The notes under the pieces: model-generated | Database searches by the model: none | The model's input: the letters and a program-made list of their open reading frames with translations, nothing else | Told to the model about the DNA's origin: nothing | In this document: one piece after another, positions 49,751 through 60,282 of the stretch | Numbering within the stretch: position 1 is the stretch's first letter | Layout: each line of letters opens with the position of its first letter | Position numbers and translations under genes: made by a program | Origin: SZAS-103 sp036496805 | GTDB lineage: Bacteria; Pseudomonadota; Gammaproteobacteria; Xanthomonadales; Xanthomonadaceae | NCBI GenBank assembly: GCA_036496805.1 | Contig: DASXKN010000026.1 | Span: 381,101 to 445,100 of the forward strand | DNA: 64,000 bases | Direction: 5' to 3'

Positions 49751-49929
49751 GCTGGTTCCAGTTGATTTGACGAGTAGATCCTGTGCAAACATCCACGGCA
49801 TCGGCCCGGCGCACGTCGGTACGCGATGGCCACGTGCGGCACCTGCGGCACCGCAAGCGAGCAGTCCATCCATCGACTGCTCCGGGTCCGTACCGGAACA
49901 TCTTAGCAATCGTGGGAAATCCCTGACGC

Positions 49930-51519
49930 ATGAGCGAGCCCGCATCGACAGCCACCCTCGCGAACCGGCAATGGATGCTGGTCCTGGGCATCGTCTTTCC
50001 GTTGCTGGCCCTGATCTTCCTCGGCCAGGACGTGAACTGGGACCTGCAGAACTACCACCTCTACGATCCGTTCGCGTGGCTGCACGGCCGGCTGCATCTC
50101 GACATCGCGCCGGCGCAGATCCAGAGCTGGCACAACCCGCTGCTCGACGTGCCGATGTACCTGATGGCGGCGGCGCACTGGCCCGGCTTCGTGGTCTGCC
50201 TGTGGCTGACCTTGCCGTCGATGCTGACCCTTTACCTGCTGCTGCGGATGCAGGCGCTGCTCGGCGCGCTTCCGCCCGACCGGGTACGGACGACAGCGCT
50301 GGCGGTGCTTGCGATGGGCGGCGTCGGATTCTTCGCGGAGATCGGCACCTGCCTCGACGACGCCTTCGTCGCAGCCGGCGCGCTCGGAAGTCTTTACCTG
50401 GTCCTGCGCGAGGAGCCGGGCGTCGATCGCGGATGGGTGTGGTGCGTGGCCGGCGCTCTCGCGGGCGCCACCGCCGGATTGAAGCTGACGGCGGCGCCTT
50501 ATTGCCTTGGACTCGCGGGTGCGGCGATCGCATGGCCGTCGTGGCGACGCATGCCGCTGCGGCTGGCGTCGCTAGCGCTCGGCGGCATCGCCGGCGTCGC
50601 GCTCACCTACGGTTATTGGGGCATGCTGCTCTGGCACCTGCACGGCAATCCGTTCTTTCCCTACTACAACCAGGTCTTCCACTCGCCCGACGCGTCGATC
50701 GCCGCCTACACCGATGCGCGTTTCCAGCCTGCGAGCGTGGGCGACGCGTTGCTGGTCCCATTGCGCCTGCTCGCGAAAAGCCAGCGCTATTCCGAGATGG
50801 TCCTCAAGGATCCGCGCCTGCTGCTCGGCGTGGTGGCCTGGGCGGTGCTGTCATGGCGCGCACGTCGCGTCGAAGTCGCCGGTGATGCGGCACGCAACGC
50901 GCGAACGCGGGCCGTCGCGGGCTATTTCCTCGTCGCCTTCCTCGCATGGTCGCTGCAGTACGGCGTCTACCGCTATGCGATACCGCTGGAAATGCTCGGC
51001 TGCCTCGGCTTGGTGCTGATGCTCGAGCGTTTGCCCCGCCAACGCATCGCGGGCGGCACCGTGATCGCCTGCCTGCTGGCGATCGCCGCCAGCTATCCCG
51101 CGTCCTGGGGACGCACGCACTTCCAGTCGACCTACGTCGACGTGCGCATGCCGCCGCTGGCGCACGGCGCGATGGTGGTGATCAGCGGCTGGTCGCCGCT
51201 CGCCTTCGCGGCGACCGCGCTGCCGGACGACGTCCCGGTGATCGGCATCGACAACACCCTGTTGCGCCCGCACGAATGCGGTGCGCTCAGCCGGCAGGCG
51301 CGATCGCGGATTGCGACCCACGAAGGTCCACTCTGGCTGCTGCGCGGCGGCGACCCGGCCGACGACGAGGGCCAGCGCATCGCCGCGGTCGACTACGGCC
51401 TCGTCGTCGCCGGACCCTGCAAGCCGGTGGCGACCAGTTTCGGGACGCTCAGGCTCTGTCCGCTTCGCCGGGATCCGTCGCCGTCGACCTGCCCGGCTTC
51501 GCCAGCACCTGGTCGGTGA
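49930..51519 (+). CDS. Polytopic GT-C-type membrane glycosyltransferase-like protein
   Basis: The 529-aa protein has about 11-12 hydrophobic helices and a C-terminal soluble region of about 130 residues. The first loop holds 'GQDVNWDLQNYHLYDPFAWL', where an acidic residue after helix 1 is the hallmark of GT-C enzymes that use polyprenyl-phosphate sugars; the NYHxYxPxA pattern recurs in a family of uncharacterised bacterial proteins. It would act at the outer face of the inner membrane on lipid-linked glycans. The last 71 bases overlap the convergent GT2 gene, so the C-terminal 20 residues ('DPSPSTCPASPAPGR' end) may not be essential. Confidence 0.72.
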   Translation: MSEPASTATLANRQWMLVLGIVFPLLALIFLGQDVNWDLQNYHLYDPFAWLHGRLHLDIAPAQIQSWHNPLLDVPMYLMAAAHWPGFVVCLWLTLPSMLTLYLLLRMQALLGALPPDRVRTTALAVLAMGGVGFFAEIGTCLDDAFVAAGALGSLYLVLREEPGVDRGWVWCVAGALAGATAGLKLTAAPYCLGLAGAAIAWPSWRRMPLRLASLALGGIAGVALTYGYWGMLLWHLHGNPFFPYYNQVFHSPDASIAAYTDARFQPASVGDALLVPLRLLAKSQRYSEMVLKDPRLLLGVVAWAVLSWRARRVEVAGDAARNARTRAVAGYFLVAFLAWSLQYGVYRYAIPLEMLGCLGLVLMLERLPRQRIAGGTVIACLLAIAASYPASWGRTHFQSTYVDVRMPPLAHGAMVVISGWSPLAFAATALPDDVPVIGIDNTLLRPHECGALSRQARSRIATHEGPLWLLRGGDPADDEGQRIAAVDYGLVVAGPCKPVATSFGTLRLCPLRRDPSPSTCPASPAPGR

Positions 51520-52420
51520 GCAGGCGCATCAGCTCCTGGCTGCGCCGGTTGACCGTGTCGAGCACCAGCCCGGTCGCGAGCGAAAGCATGCCCAGCAGCA
51601 CCAGCGCCACCGCCAGCACCGCGGTGGATGGATGCGTCACCAGTCCGGTCATGGCGAACTCGCGCACGACGATGGTGCCGAAACCGATGCCGGCAACGAT
51701 GCAGGCCAGCGCGATCAGGCCGAAGAACTGCAGCGGCCGGTAGTCCTTGTAGAGGAACAGGATCGTGCGCAGCACGCGATAACCGTCGCGAAAGGTGTGC
51801 AGCTTGGAATGGCTGCCTTCCGGGCGCATGCCGTAGGGCACCGGCACCTCGCATAGCTGCATGCCCTGCGAGAGCGCGAACACGGTCATCTCGGTCTCGA
51901 TCTCGAAGCCCTGCGAGAGCACCGGCATCGAACGGACGAAGCGCGCGCTGAAGGCGCGGTAGCCGGAGAGCACGTCGGCGAGCGTGGTGTGGAACAGGCT
52001 CGACAGCACGCCGCGCACGAGCCGGTTGCCGAAGCCGTGGAAGCGGCGGAACGAGCCGTCGCGATGCATTTCCAGACGCGTTCCGACGACCATGTCGGCG
52101 TTCCCGGACACGACCGGAGCGATCAGCTCCCTCACCTTCGCCGCGGGATAGGTGTCATCGCCATCCACCATCACGTACACGTCGGCATCGACGTCGCGGA
52201 ACATGCTGCGGACGACGTGGCCCTTGCCCTTCGCGGGCACCACCAGCACCCGGGCTCCCGCTTCGCGCGCGAGCGCGGCGGTGGCGTCCGTGCTCGCGTT
52301 GTCGAACACGAGCACGCGCGCTTCCGGCAGCGCCTCGCGGAAATCAGCGACGACCTTCGCCACGGTCGCCGCCTCGTTGTGGCACGGGATCAGGACGGCG
52401 ATGCGGGCGACTACGCTCAT
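51449..52420 (-). CDS. Glycosyltransferase family 2 (polyprenyl-phosphate sugar synthase-like)
   Basis: The 323-aa enzyme has an N-terminal GT-A domain: 'IAVLIPCHNEAATVAKVVAD' binds nucleotide, 'VFDNASTDAT' and 'VYVMVDGDDTYPA' hold the metal-binding DxD region. Two C-terminal helices ('FFGLIALACIVAGIGFGTIV' and 'AVLAVALVLLGMLSLATGLV') follow. This is the DPM1/GtrB layout that loads a sugar onto undecaprenyl phosphate at the cytosolic face. The neighbouring GtrA-type gene and GT-C gene complete a flippase/transferase set. Its 3' end overlaps the GT-C gene tail-to-tail by 71 bases. Confidence 0.88.
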   Translation of the reverse strand: MSVVARIAVLIPCHNEAATVAKVVADFREALPEARVLVFDNASTDATAALAREAGARVLVVPAKGKGHVVRSMFRDVDADVYVMVDGDDTYPAAKVRELIAPVVSGNADMVVGTRLEMHRDGSFRRFHGFGNRLVRGVLSSLFHTTLADVLSGYRAFSARFVRSMPVLSQGFEIETEMTVFALSQGMQLCEVPVPYGMRPEGSHSKLHTFRDGYRVLRTILFLYKDYRPLQFFGLIALACIVAGIGFGTIVVREFAMTGLVTHPSTAVLAVALVLLGMLSLATGLVLDTVNRRSQELMRLLTDQVLAKPGRSTATDPGEADRA

Positions 52421-52495
52421 TCAGGATGTCCGGGGAGGGTCGCCGACGACGGCACCGGACTCTGTCCGCGCCATGGCCAATGCTACCATCCGCGC

Positions 52496-52921
52496 ATGTG
52501 GCAACGTCTCCGCAGCCTGCACTCGAAGTCCGGCGTACGCTTCGTGATCGCGGGCATTACCCAGCTGCTCCTGGACTGGTCGCTGTTCGTCGCGCTGTCG
52601 GCTTCCGGCGTCCCCACCCTGATCGCCAATCCCGTCGCGCGCTGCTGCGTGGTGGGTTTCGGGTTCTGGCTGCACGGCGTCTATACGTTCGCGGGGGACG
52701 GCACGAAACGGGTCGGCTGGGGGCAACTGGCGCGTTACATCCCGACGTGGATCGCGCTCACCGTGACCGGCACGCTTGCGCTCGGCGCGATCGGACAAGC
52801 CTATGGACTGCACGCCGCATGGATTGCGAAACCCTTCATCGAGGCCATGCTCGCCGTCGTGAGTTTCCTCGTGCTGCGCGGCTGGGTATTTCGCGCGGCC
52901 CGGCGCGGCGTCATCCTCTGA
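52496..52921 (+). CDS. GtrA family membrane protein
   Basis: The 141-aa protein has four helices. 'GVRFVIAGITQLLLDWSLFV', 'VARCCVVGFGFWLHGVYTF' and the final 'MLAVVSFLVLRGWVF' fit the GtrA family, thought to help flip undecaprenyl-phosphate-linked sugars. The start is the ATG at 52496. It diverges from the GT2 gene, its expected partner, by 75 bases. Its last 11 bases overlap the convergent methyltransferase gene. Substrate sugar unknown. Confidence 0.87.
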   Translation: MWQRLRSLHSKSGVRFVIAGITQLLLDWSLFVALSASGVPTLIANPVARCCVVGFGFWLHGVYTFAGDGTKRVGWGQLARYIPTWIALTVTGTLALGAIGQAYGLHAAWIAKPFIEAMLAVVSFLVLRGWVFRAARRGVIL

Positions 52922-53606
52922 CCGGCGGCTTGCATGCGGTCAGCAACACGTTCTTGCCGAACAGCCTGCCGAACAGGCGATCGAGCATGCGACTGACGGG
53001 AAACACGCAACGGTCGTACAGCACGACCGATCTCCGGTCGAGCGTGCCCGAGTCGCTGCCGATCCAGCGATAGGCCAGGGCCGCGAAGAAACCGAGCGAA
53101 TCCGCATAGCGCGAGCGGACGTCGATGAACCCGGCGGCGGCGGCGAGCGCTTCCAGTCCCTGCCTGCGATAGCGGCGGAAGTGCCCCACCTTGCGGTCCA
53201 TGCTCGAGTAGAGCACCTGGAACGCCGGGACATACAGCAGCAGCGTCCCGCCGGGCGCGAGCGCTCGGGCAATTCCCGCCAACGCCGCCGCATCGTCCTG
53301 GATGTGCTCGAGCACATTCAGCGAATAGACGTAGTCGATCGTGCCCGCTTCGATGCGGTCGAGCGACGCGACGACTTCGAATCCGTCCGTCCGCAGCCGT
53401 CGCGCCAGTTCCTCGTCGTCCTCGACGCACGCGACGGAGTGGCCAGCCTGCGCGAGAATCGACGCGAAAGTCCCGGTGCCGGCACCGAAATCCAGGATCT
53501 GGTCTCCCGACCGGGCCACCAGTGCCACGCGACGCGCGAGCCAGGCGTTGTAATTGACCGCCTCGGCCATGATTTCGAGATTGTCGGTGCCTGTGTAGTC
53601 CGCCAT
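52911..53606 (-). CDS. Class I SAM-dependent methyltransferase
   Basis: The 231-aa cytosolic enzyme has SAM motif I in 'ILDFGAGTGTFASILAQAG', acidic motif II 'VACVEDDEELA', 'VYSLNVLEHIQDDAAAL' for post-motif II/III and 'LAPGGTLLLYVPAFQVLYSS' after it. 'MDRKVGHFRRYRRQGLEAL' is common in methyltransferases found in glycan and lipid clusters. No membrane segment is certain. The substrate is probably a glycan or lipid intermediate, inferred from the GT2/GtrA/GT-C neighbours. The start is the ATG at 53606; the frame upstream is open but not family-like. Confidence 0.84.
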   Translation of the reverse strand: MADYTGTDNLEIMAEAVNYNAWLARRVALVARSGDQILDFGAGTGTFASILAQAGHSVACVEDDEELARRLRTDGFEVVASLDRIEAGTIDYVYSLNVLEHIQDDAAALAGIARALAPGGTLLLYVPAFQVLYSSMDRKVGHFRRYRRQGLEALAAAAGFIDVRSRYADSLGFFAALAYRWIGSDSGTLDRRSVVLYDRCVFPVSRMLDRLFGRLFGKNVLLTACKPPVRG

Positions 53607-53852
53607 CGCGATGGGTTCCAGATGGTTCGACCGCGGCCGATGCGCTCTATCGCGCCGGCGCCATCTGCCATGTCCGCAACACGCTACAGGAAGCAAACCG
53701 GAGCGTGTGCGCTTCCGTCGCGCAGGTCGGGACTGGCCCGATCGCGTTGCCACCGCGGGCGGATCGCACGGACGCCCCCGATCAAGGCCGAACCACACCG
53801 CGCGCGGAATGACGGGAGCCGGGCGGCGAGCGCGCGGCATCCCGTCGGCGGA

Positions 53853-54278
53853 TCAGTGCTTGAGGGTCTTGCGGAGCCGCTCGAGCGCCTGCAACTGCGC
53901 GGTCGCCTCGACCAGCTTCTGCTGCGCCTCGGCCAGTTCCATCGCATCGCCCTTGTTGGCGAGCGCGCGCTCGGCTTCTTCCTTGGCGCGGCGCGCGGCG
54001 GCCTCGTCGAGATCCTTGGCGCGGATCGCGGTGTCGGCCAGCACGGTCACCACCTGCGGCTGCACCTCGAGGATGCCGCCGGAGACGTAGAAGAACTGTT
54101 CGCTCCCGTCCTCCAGGATCACCCGCACCTGGCCGGGCTTGAGCCGGGTGATGAGCGGGGCGTGGCGCGGCGCGATGCCGAGCTCGCCCATTTCGCCGGA
54201 GGCGATCACCATCGTCACCACGCCGTGGAAGATCGCTTCCTCGGCGCTGACGATGTCGCAACGGATGGTGGCTGCCAT
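53853..54278 (-). CDS. atpC: ATP synthase F1 subunit epsilon
   Basis: The 141-aa central-stalk subunit of F1 couples rotation and inhibits ATP hydrolysis. It has an N-terminal beta-sandwich ('CDIVSAEEAIFHGVVTMVIA', 'GELGIAPRHAPLITRLKPGQ', 'FFYVSGGILEVQPQVVTVLA') and a C-terminal helical pair rich in Ala, Glu and Lys. Length is normal. It is the last gene of the atp operon, 6 bases after atpD. No T-rich terminator follows in the 246 bases to the methyltransferase gene. Confidence 0.96.
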   Translation of the reverse strand: MAATIRCDIVSAEEAIFHGVVTMVIASGEMGELGIAPRHAPLITRLKPGQVRVILEDGSEQFFYVSGGILEVQPQVVTVLADTAIRAKDLDEAAARRAKEEAERALANKGDAMELAEAQQKLVEATAQLQALERLRKTLKH

Positions 54279-54284
54279 GTCTGC

Positions 54285-55712
54285 TTACGCCTTCTCTGCG
54301 AGCTTCTTGGCCTTTTCCTGCGCTTCCTCGATGCCGCCGACCATGTAGAAGGCCTGCTCGGGCATGTGGTCGCACTCGCCGTCGACGATCATCTTGAAGC
54401 CGCGGATGGTGTCCTTCAACGACACGTACTTGCCCGGCGAACCGGTGAACACCTCGGCGACGTGGAACGGCTGCGAGAAGAAGCGCTCGCACTTGCGCGC
54501 GCGGTACACCGACTGCTTGTCCTCTTCGGACAGCTCGTCCATGCCGAGGATCGCGATGATGTCCTTGAGTTCCTTGTAGCGCTGCAGGGTCGACTGCACG
54601 CGGCGCGCGGTGTCGTAGTGCTCGTTGCCGATCACGTTCGGGTCGAGCTGGCGCGAGGTCGAGTCGAGCGGGTCCACGGCCGGGTAGATGCCGAGCGCGG
54701 CGATGTTGCGCGAGAGCACGACGGTCGCGTCGAGATGCGCGAACGTGGTCGCCGGCGACGGGTCGGTCAGGTCGTCCGCGGGCACGTACACGGCCTGGAT
54801 CGAGGTGATCGAACCGGTCTTGGTCGAGGTGATGCGCTCCTGCAGCACGCCCATTTCCTCGGCCAGCGTCGGCTGGTAACCCACCGCCGACGGCATGCGG
54901 CCAAGCAGCGCGGACACCTCGGTGCCGGCCAGGGTGTAGCGGTAGATGTTGTCGACGAAGAACAGCACGTCGCGGCCCTTGCCGGTCTCGTCCTTCTCGT
55001 CGCGGAAGTACTCGGCCATGGTCAGGCCGGTGAGCGCGACGCGCAGGCGGTTGCCCGGCGGCTCGTTCATCTGGCCGTACACCATCGCGACCTTCGACTC
55101 CTTCATGTTGTCGAGCTTGATGACGCCGGCTTCGGCCATCTCGTGGTAGAAGTCGTTGCCTTCGCGGGTGCGCTCGCCGACGCCGGCGAACACCGACAGG
55201 CCGGCGTGCTCGGTCGCGATGTTGTTGATCAGCTCGAGCATGTTCACCGTCTTGCCCACGCCGGCGCCGCCGAACAGGCCGACCTTGCCGCCCTTGGCGA
55301 ACGGGCACATCAGGTCGATGACCTTGATGCCGGTTTCCAGCAATTCATTCGTCGAGGCCTGGTCCGCGTACAGCGGGGCGTCGCGGTGGATTTCCCAGCG
55401 GTCGGTCGAGTTGATCGGGCCGGCCTCGTCGATCGGGCGGCCGAGCACGTCCATGATGCGGCCGAGCGTCTCGACGCCGACCGGCACCGCGATCGCCTTG
55501 CCGGTGTTGTTGGCGATCAGGTTGCGGCGCAGGCCGTCGGTCGAGCCGAGCGCGATCGTGCGCACGACGCCGTCACCGAGCTGCTGCTGCACCTCGAGGG
55601 TGATCTCGGTGCCTTCGACGAGCAACGCGTCGTACACCTTCGGCACTTCGGCGCGCGGGAATTCGACGTCGACGACGGCGCCGATGATCTGTACGACTTT
55701 GCCCTGGTTCAT
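54285..55712 (-). CDS. atpD: ATP synthase F1 subunit beta
   Basis: The 475-aa catalytic subunit has Walker A 'GLFGGAGVGKTVNMLEL', the catalytic Glu in 'GVGERTREGNDFYHEM', Walker B 'VLFFVDNIYRYTLAGTEVSA' and the DELSEED lever written 'MDELSEEDKQSV'. Note 'FFVDNIYRYTLAG', where many proteins have 'FRFTQAG'; this form is shared by some xanthomonads as far as I know. GAGGAA lies before the ATG. An unrelated secreted-protein gene separates it from atpG, an interruption of the otherwise invariant atpAGDC order. Confidence 0.97.
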   Translation of the reverse strand: MNQGKVVQIIGAVVDVEFPRAEVPKVYDALLVEGTEITLEVQQQLGDGVVRTIALGSTDGLRRNLIANNTGKAIAVPVGVETLGRIMDVLGRPIDEAGPINSTDRWEIHRDAPLYADQASTNELLETGIKVIDLMCPFAKGGKVGLFGGAGVGKTVNMLELINNIATEHAGLSVFAGVGERTREGNDFYHEMAEAGVIKLDNMKESKVAMVYGQMNEPPGNRLRVALTGLTMAEYFRDEKDETGKGRDVLFFVDNIYRYTLAGTEVSALLGRMPSAVGYQPTLAEEMGVLQERITSTKTGSITSIQAVYVPADDLTDPSPATTFAHLDATVVLSRNIAALGIYPAVDPLDSTSRQLDPNVIGNEHYDTARRVQSTLQRYKELKDIIAILGMDELSEEDKQSVYRARKCERFFSQPFHVAEVFTGSPGKYVSLKDTIRGFKMIVDGECDHMPEQAFYMVGGIEEAQEKAKKLAEKA

Positions 55713-55764
55713 GGGTGTTCCTCTACTCGTGAATTCTGGAGTTCAAATGGGTTGATGCGTTGTT

Positions 55765-56274
55765 TCAAAACAGGCGATTGCCGTCGACGGTCAGGCTCAC
55801 GACCGTCACGCTCACTGCGGTGACCATCAGGCGGCCGTTGCGCAGGTCGAATGTCTCGACCTGGTCCGAAACCGTGGTCACCGACTTGCCGCCTTCGATC
55901 TGCGAGTCGGTCGCGCGCATCGATGCGGTCGCCTTGCCGTCCTTGATCGAGACGACCGGCACGGTCGACTTGTAGACCTCGTTCTTGCCTTCGGTCTTGG
56001 CCTTCGCCTGGTCGTCCACGTACTGCTGGCGCGTCATCGTGTCGACGCGCATGCCGCCCTTCGGGTCCGGGGACGTGACGTGGAAGACGCAATCGCTGGC
56101 CAGCCAGGAATTCGCCTTGTCCATATCGTTGGCGCGTGCTGCCGCTTCGATGGCATTGGCCGCCGCCTGCAGCGACTGCTCGCTGATCGGCGCGTTCGCG
56201 GCCGGCGCGCAAAGCGCCGGGCCGGAAGCGACCAGCAGGACCGCAGCGGCGAGAAGGTGGGTGCGCATCGTCAT
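55765..56274 (-). CDS. Secreted NTF2-like protein encoded inside the atp operon
   Basis: The 169-aa protein has a signal peptide ('MTMRTHLLAAAVLLVASGPA', cleavage after 'LCA'). A helical N-terminal region ('LQAAANAIEAAARANDMDKA') and a curved beta-sheet with 'FHVTSPDPKGGMRVDTMTRQ', 'STVPVVSIKDGKATASM' and 'VSDQVETFDLRNGRLMVTAV' follow. This is the layout of SnoaL/NTF2-like or DUF4440 proteins, periplasmic here. No catalytic residues can be named. It starts 7 bases after atpG and ends 52 bases before atpD, so it should be transcribed with the ATP synthase. Base composition is slightly lower than its neighbours. Function unknown. Confidence 0.82.
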   Translation of the reverse strand: MTMRTHLLAAAVLLVASGPALCAPAANAPISEQSLQAAANAIEAAARANDMDKANSWLASDCVFHVTSPDPKGGMRVDTMTRQQYVDDQAKAKTEGKNEVYKSTVPVVSIKDGKATASMRATDSQIEGGKSVTTVSDQVETFDLRNGRLMVTAVSVTVVSLTVDGNRLF

Positions 56275-56281
56275 TCGCAGG

Positions 56282-57145
56282 TCAGACCGCCGCCGCGCCG
56301 CCGACGATCTCGCTGATTTCCTGCGTGATCGCGGCCTGGCGGGCCTTGTTGTAGATCAGGTTGAGCGTGCCGATCAGCTTGTTCGCGTTGTCCGAGGCCG
56401 CCTTCATCGCGACCATGCGCGCGGCGTGTTCGGAAGCGAGGTTCTCGAGCACGGCCTGGTAGACCAGCGACTCGACGTAGCGCGTCATCACCTGGTTGAG
56501 CACCACGTCGGGCTCGGGCTCGTAGATGTAGTCCCAGTCGTGGCGGCCCTTGAGCGATTCCGAGGCCGGCAGCGGCAGGAGCTGCTCGATGCCGGCCTTC
56601 TGGGTCATCGTGTTGACGAAGCCGTTGTAGCAGAGTTCGACGCGATCGAGCTTGCCCTCGCAGTAGGCGTCGAGCATGACCTTGACCACGCCGATCAACT
56701 GCTCCACGTGCGGCTTCTCGCCGAGGTGGCTGACCGAACCGGTCATGTGCACCTTCACGCGGCGGAAGAACGCGGTCGCCTTCTGGCCGATGCAGACGAC
56801 GTCGACTTCGGCGCCCTTCTCCTGCCAGGCGCGCATGTCGGCGACGATCTTGCGGAACAGGCCGGAATTGAGCGCGCCGGCAAGGCCGCGGTCGGTCGAC
56901 ACGACGATGTAGCCGACGCGCTTGATCGCCTTGCGCTCGAGCATGAACGGATGCTTGTACTCGGCGTTCGCCTGCGAGATGTGGCCGATCATCTGCTTCA
57001 TCAGGCGCGCATACGGGCGCGACGCCTTCATCCGCTCCTGCGCCTTGCGGATCTTCGAAGCCGAGACCATTTCCAGCGCGCGCGTCACCTTGCGGGTGTT
57101 CTGCACCGACTTGATCTTGGTTTTGATTTCGCGGCCGCCAGCCAT
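56282..57145 (-). CDS. atpG: ATP synthase F1 subunit gamma
   Basis: The 287-aa rotor shaft has the coiled-coil N-terminus 'GGREIKTKIKSVQNTRKVTR' with 'ALEMVSASKIRKAQ', a Rossmann-like middle ('VSTDRGLAGALNSGLFRKIV') and the C-terminal helix 'IYNKARQAAITQEISEIVGG' that inserts into the alpha-beta ring. All are typical. It lies between atpA and the NTF2-like gene. Length equals E. coli AtpG. Confidence 0.96.
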   Translation of the reverse strand: MAGGREIKTKIKSVQNTRKVTRALEMVSASKIRKAQERMKASRPYARLMKQMIGHISQANAEYKHPFMLERKAIKRVGYIVVSTDRGLAGALNSGLFRKIVADMRAWQEKGAEVDVVCIGQKATAFFRRVKVHMTGSVSHLGEKPHVEQLIGVVKVMLDAYCEGKLDRVELCYNGFVNTMTQKAGIEQLLPLPASESLKGRHDWDYIYEPEPDVVLNQVMTRYVESLVYQAVLENLASEHAARMVAMKAASDNANKLIGTLNLIYNKARQAAITQEISEIVGGAAAV

Positions 57146-57206
57146 ATCGTTATCCGTGACTCAGTCGTGCGTGGGGATCAGGTACTCGAACATCGAAACT
57201 CGAAGA

Positions 57207-58757
<1,551 letters not shown>

Positions 58758-58837
58758 GTCGTTTCCTTGATCGTGCGTCGCGATCTGCGGCGCGCGGATG
58801 TATCAGATTGTGTGGATCGGGTTGTGTGGCGCGGCGC

Positions 58838-59368
58838 TCAGTGCGCCAGCGCCGTTTCCAGACGCGCGAGCTTGTTGCGCAGCGAACCATCGATGACCAC
58901 GCTGCCGGCGTCGATGACCGCGCCGCCGATCAACTCCGGATCCACCGCGGTCACGACCTCGACCTGGCTGCCCAGGCGCTTGACCAGCGCCGCGCGCAGC
59001 TTGGCCAGTTCGGCGTTGTCGAGCGGCGTCGCCGAGGTGATCGTCGCCTTCACCACGCGCTCGGATTCGGCGCGCAGCTCGGCGTAGATCGCCGCGATGT
59101 CGGGCAGCAGCCCCATGCGGCCGTTGTCGGCCAGCACCGAGAGGAACTGCACGAAGTTCGGATCGGCCGGTCCCGGCGGCAGCACCAGGGTCACGGCGTC
59201 CTCGACCGAAAGCGCCGGGTGTCCGAGCAGCGACTGCACGCGTGCGTCGAGCGCGATCTGGGCGGCGAAGCCCAGCCGGATCGACCACATCGGCAGCGCA
59301 TTGTTCGCACGCGCCAGCGCGAAGGCGGCGCGTGCGTACGGACGGGCGAGGGTCAGCGATGTGCTCAT
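58838..59368 (-). CDS. atpH: ATP synthase F1 subunit delta
   Basis: The 176-aa peripheral-stalk subunit caps F1. It begins 'MSTSLTLARPYARAAFALAR' and has the C-terminal 'SQVEVVTAVDPELIGGAVID' and 'GSVVIDGSLRNKLARLETAL' stretch that binds subunit b, both family hallmarks. It overlaps atpF by four bases (ATGA), giving translational coupling. Confidence 0.95.
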   Translation of the reverse strand: MSTSLTLARPYARAAFALARANNALPMWSIRLGFAAQIALDARVQSLLGHPALSVEDAVTLVLPPGPADPNFVQFLSVLADNGRMGLLPDIAAIYAELRAESERVVKATITSATPLDNAELAKLRAALVKRLGSQVEVVTAVDPELIGGAVIDAGSVVIDGSLRNKLARLETALAH

Positions 59369-59838
59369 CCGAGCTCAGCCGCCAGCTCGTCGAGCAGCGC
59401 CTTGTGCGCGTTGGCGTCGATCTCGCGCTTGATCAGGCGCGAGGCGCCCGCCACGGCCAGCGAGGACACCTGCTTGCGCAGTTCCTCGCGGGCGCGGTTG
59501 GCCTCGACGTCGATCTCGGCGACCGCGAGCGCCTTCTGGCGACCGGCCTCTGCGACGGCTTCGTTCTTGGCGGCGTCGATGATCTGGTTCGCCCGGGCGT
59601 GGGCCTGGTCGATGATCTCGTTCGCCTTGACGCGGGCGTCGCGGACGAGGGCGTTGACCTGCTCCTCGGCCTTCTCCAGCTCGGTGCGGCTGCGGTCGGC
59701 CGCGGCCAGACCTTCGCCGATGCGCTGGGCACGCTCGTCCATCGCCTTCATCAGCGGCGGCCAGATGAACTTCATCGTGATCCAGATCAGGATCGCGAAA
59801 ACGATCATCTGGGCGAACAGGGTTGCATTGATGTTCAC
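59365..59838 (-). CDS. atpF: ATP synthase Fo subunit b
   Basis: The 157-aa peripheral-stalk subunit has an N-terminal membrane helix ('ATLFAQMIVFAILIWITMKF', then 'IWPPLMKAMDER') and a long charged helix that dimerises ('AADRSRTELEKAEEQVNALV' onward). The C-terminus contacts delta. It overlaps atpH by four bases. Length is typical of gammaproteobacterial b subunits. Confidence 0.95.
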   Translation of the reverse strand: MNINATLFAQMIVFAILIWITMKFIWPPLMKAMDERAQRIGEGLAAADRSRTELEKAEEQVNALVRDARVKANEIIDQAHARANQIIDAAKNEAVAEAGRQKALAVAEIDVEANRAREELRKQVSSLAVAGASRLIKREIDANAHKALLDELAAELG

Positions 59839-59892
59839 GACGACTTCCTCGTGATGTCCGGACTCGTTTCAGAGCCGGACCGACGGATCGGA

Positions 59893-60189
59893 TCAGTGGG
59901 CGGCAGCGGCGGCGTGCGCGGCGACGACCTTGGCCGAGAACGGGTCGACGAAGGTCAGGTACATCGCGATGCCCACGCCGATGATCGGAATCGCGTCGAT
60001 CAGGCCGACCAGCAGGAACATCTTGCCCTGCAGCATCGGGACCAGCTCCGGCTGGCGCGAAGCGCCCTCGAGGAACTTGCCGCCCATCAGGCCCATGCCG
60101 ATCGCGGCGCCGATGCCGCCGAGGCCGAGCATGAGTGCTGCCGCGAGTGCGGTCAGGCCTTCAACGGAAGCCAGTGCAGTAACGTCCAT
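59893..60189 (-). CDS. atpE: ATP synthase Fo subunit c
   Basis: The 98-aa ring subunit has two helices. The Gly-rich first helix reads 'LMLGLGGIGAAIGMGLMGGK', the polar loop is 'ASRQPELVPML' and the proton-carrying Asp is D65 in 'LVGLIDAIPIIGVG'. The Asp form and the lack of the sodium-ligand Gln/Ser pattern point to H+ coupling. Compared with E. coli (79 aa), it has extra residues at both ends, including an Ala/His-rich C-terminal tail 'AAHAAAAAH'. Confidence 0.96.
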   Translation of the reverse strand: MDVTALASVEGLTALAAALMLGLGGIGAAIGMGLMGGKFLEGASRQPELVPMLQGKMFLLVGLIDAIPIIGVGIAMYLTFVDPFSAKVVAAHAAAAAH

Positions 60190-60282
60190 CTGTATCTCCT
60201 ACGTGCTTGGTGAGTGAAAAACGGGTGGATTGGAAATGCGGCGAGTGAAAAAAAGGGGAACGCGGTGAATCAGTGGTGCTCG

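Noticed and set aside
53181..55823. Long plus-strand open frame (about 880 codons) opposite atpC and atpD
   Set aside because: It runs antisense to unmistakable ATP synthase genes, with low-complexity composition and no motifs.
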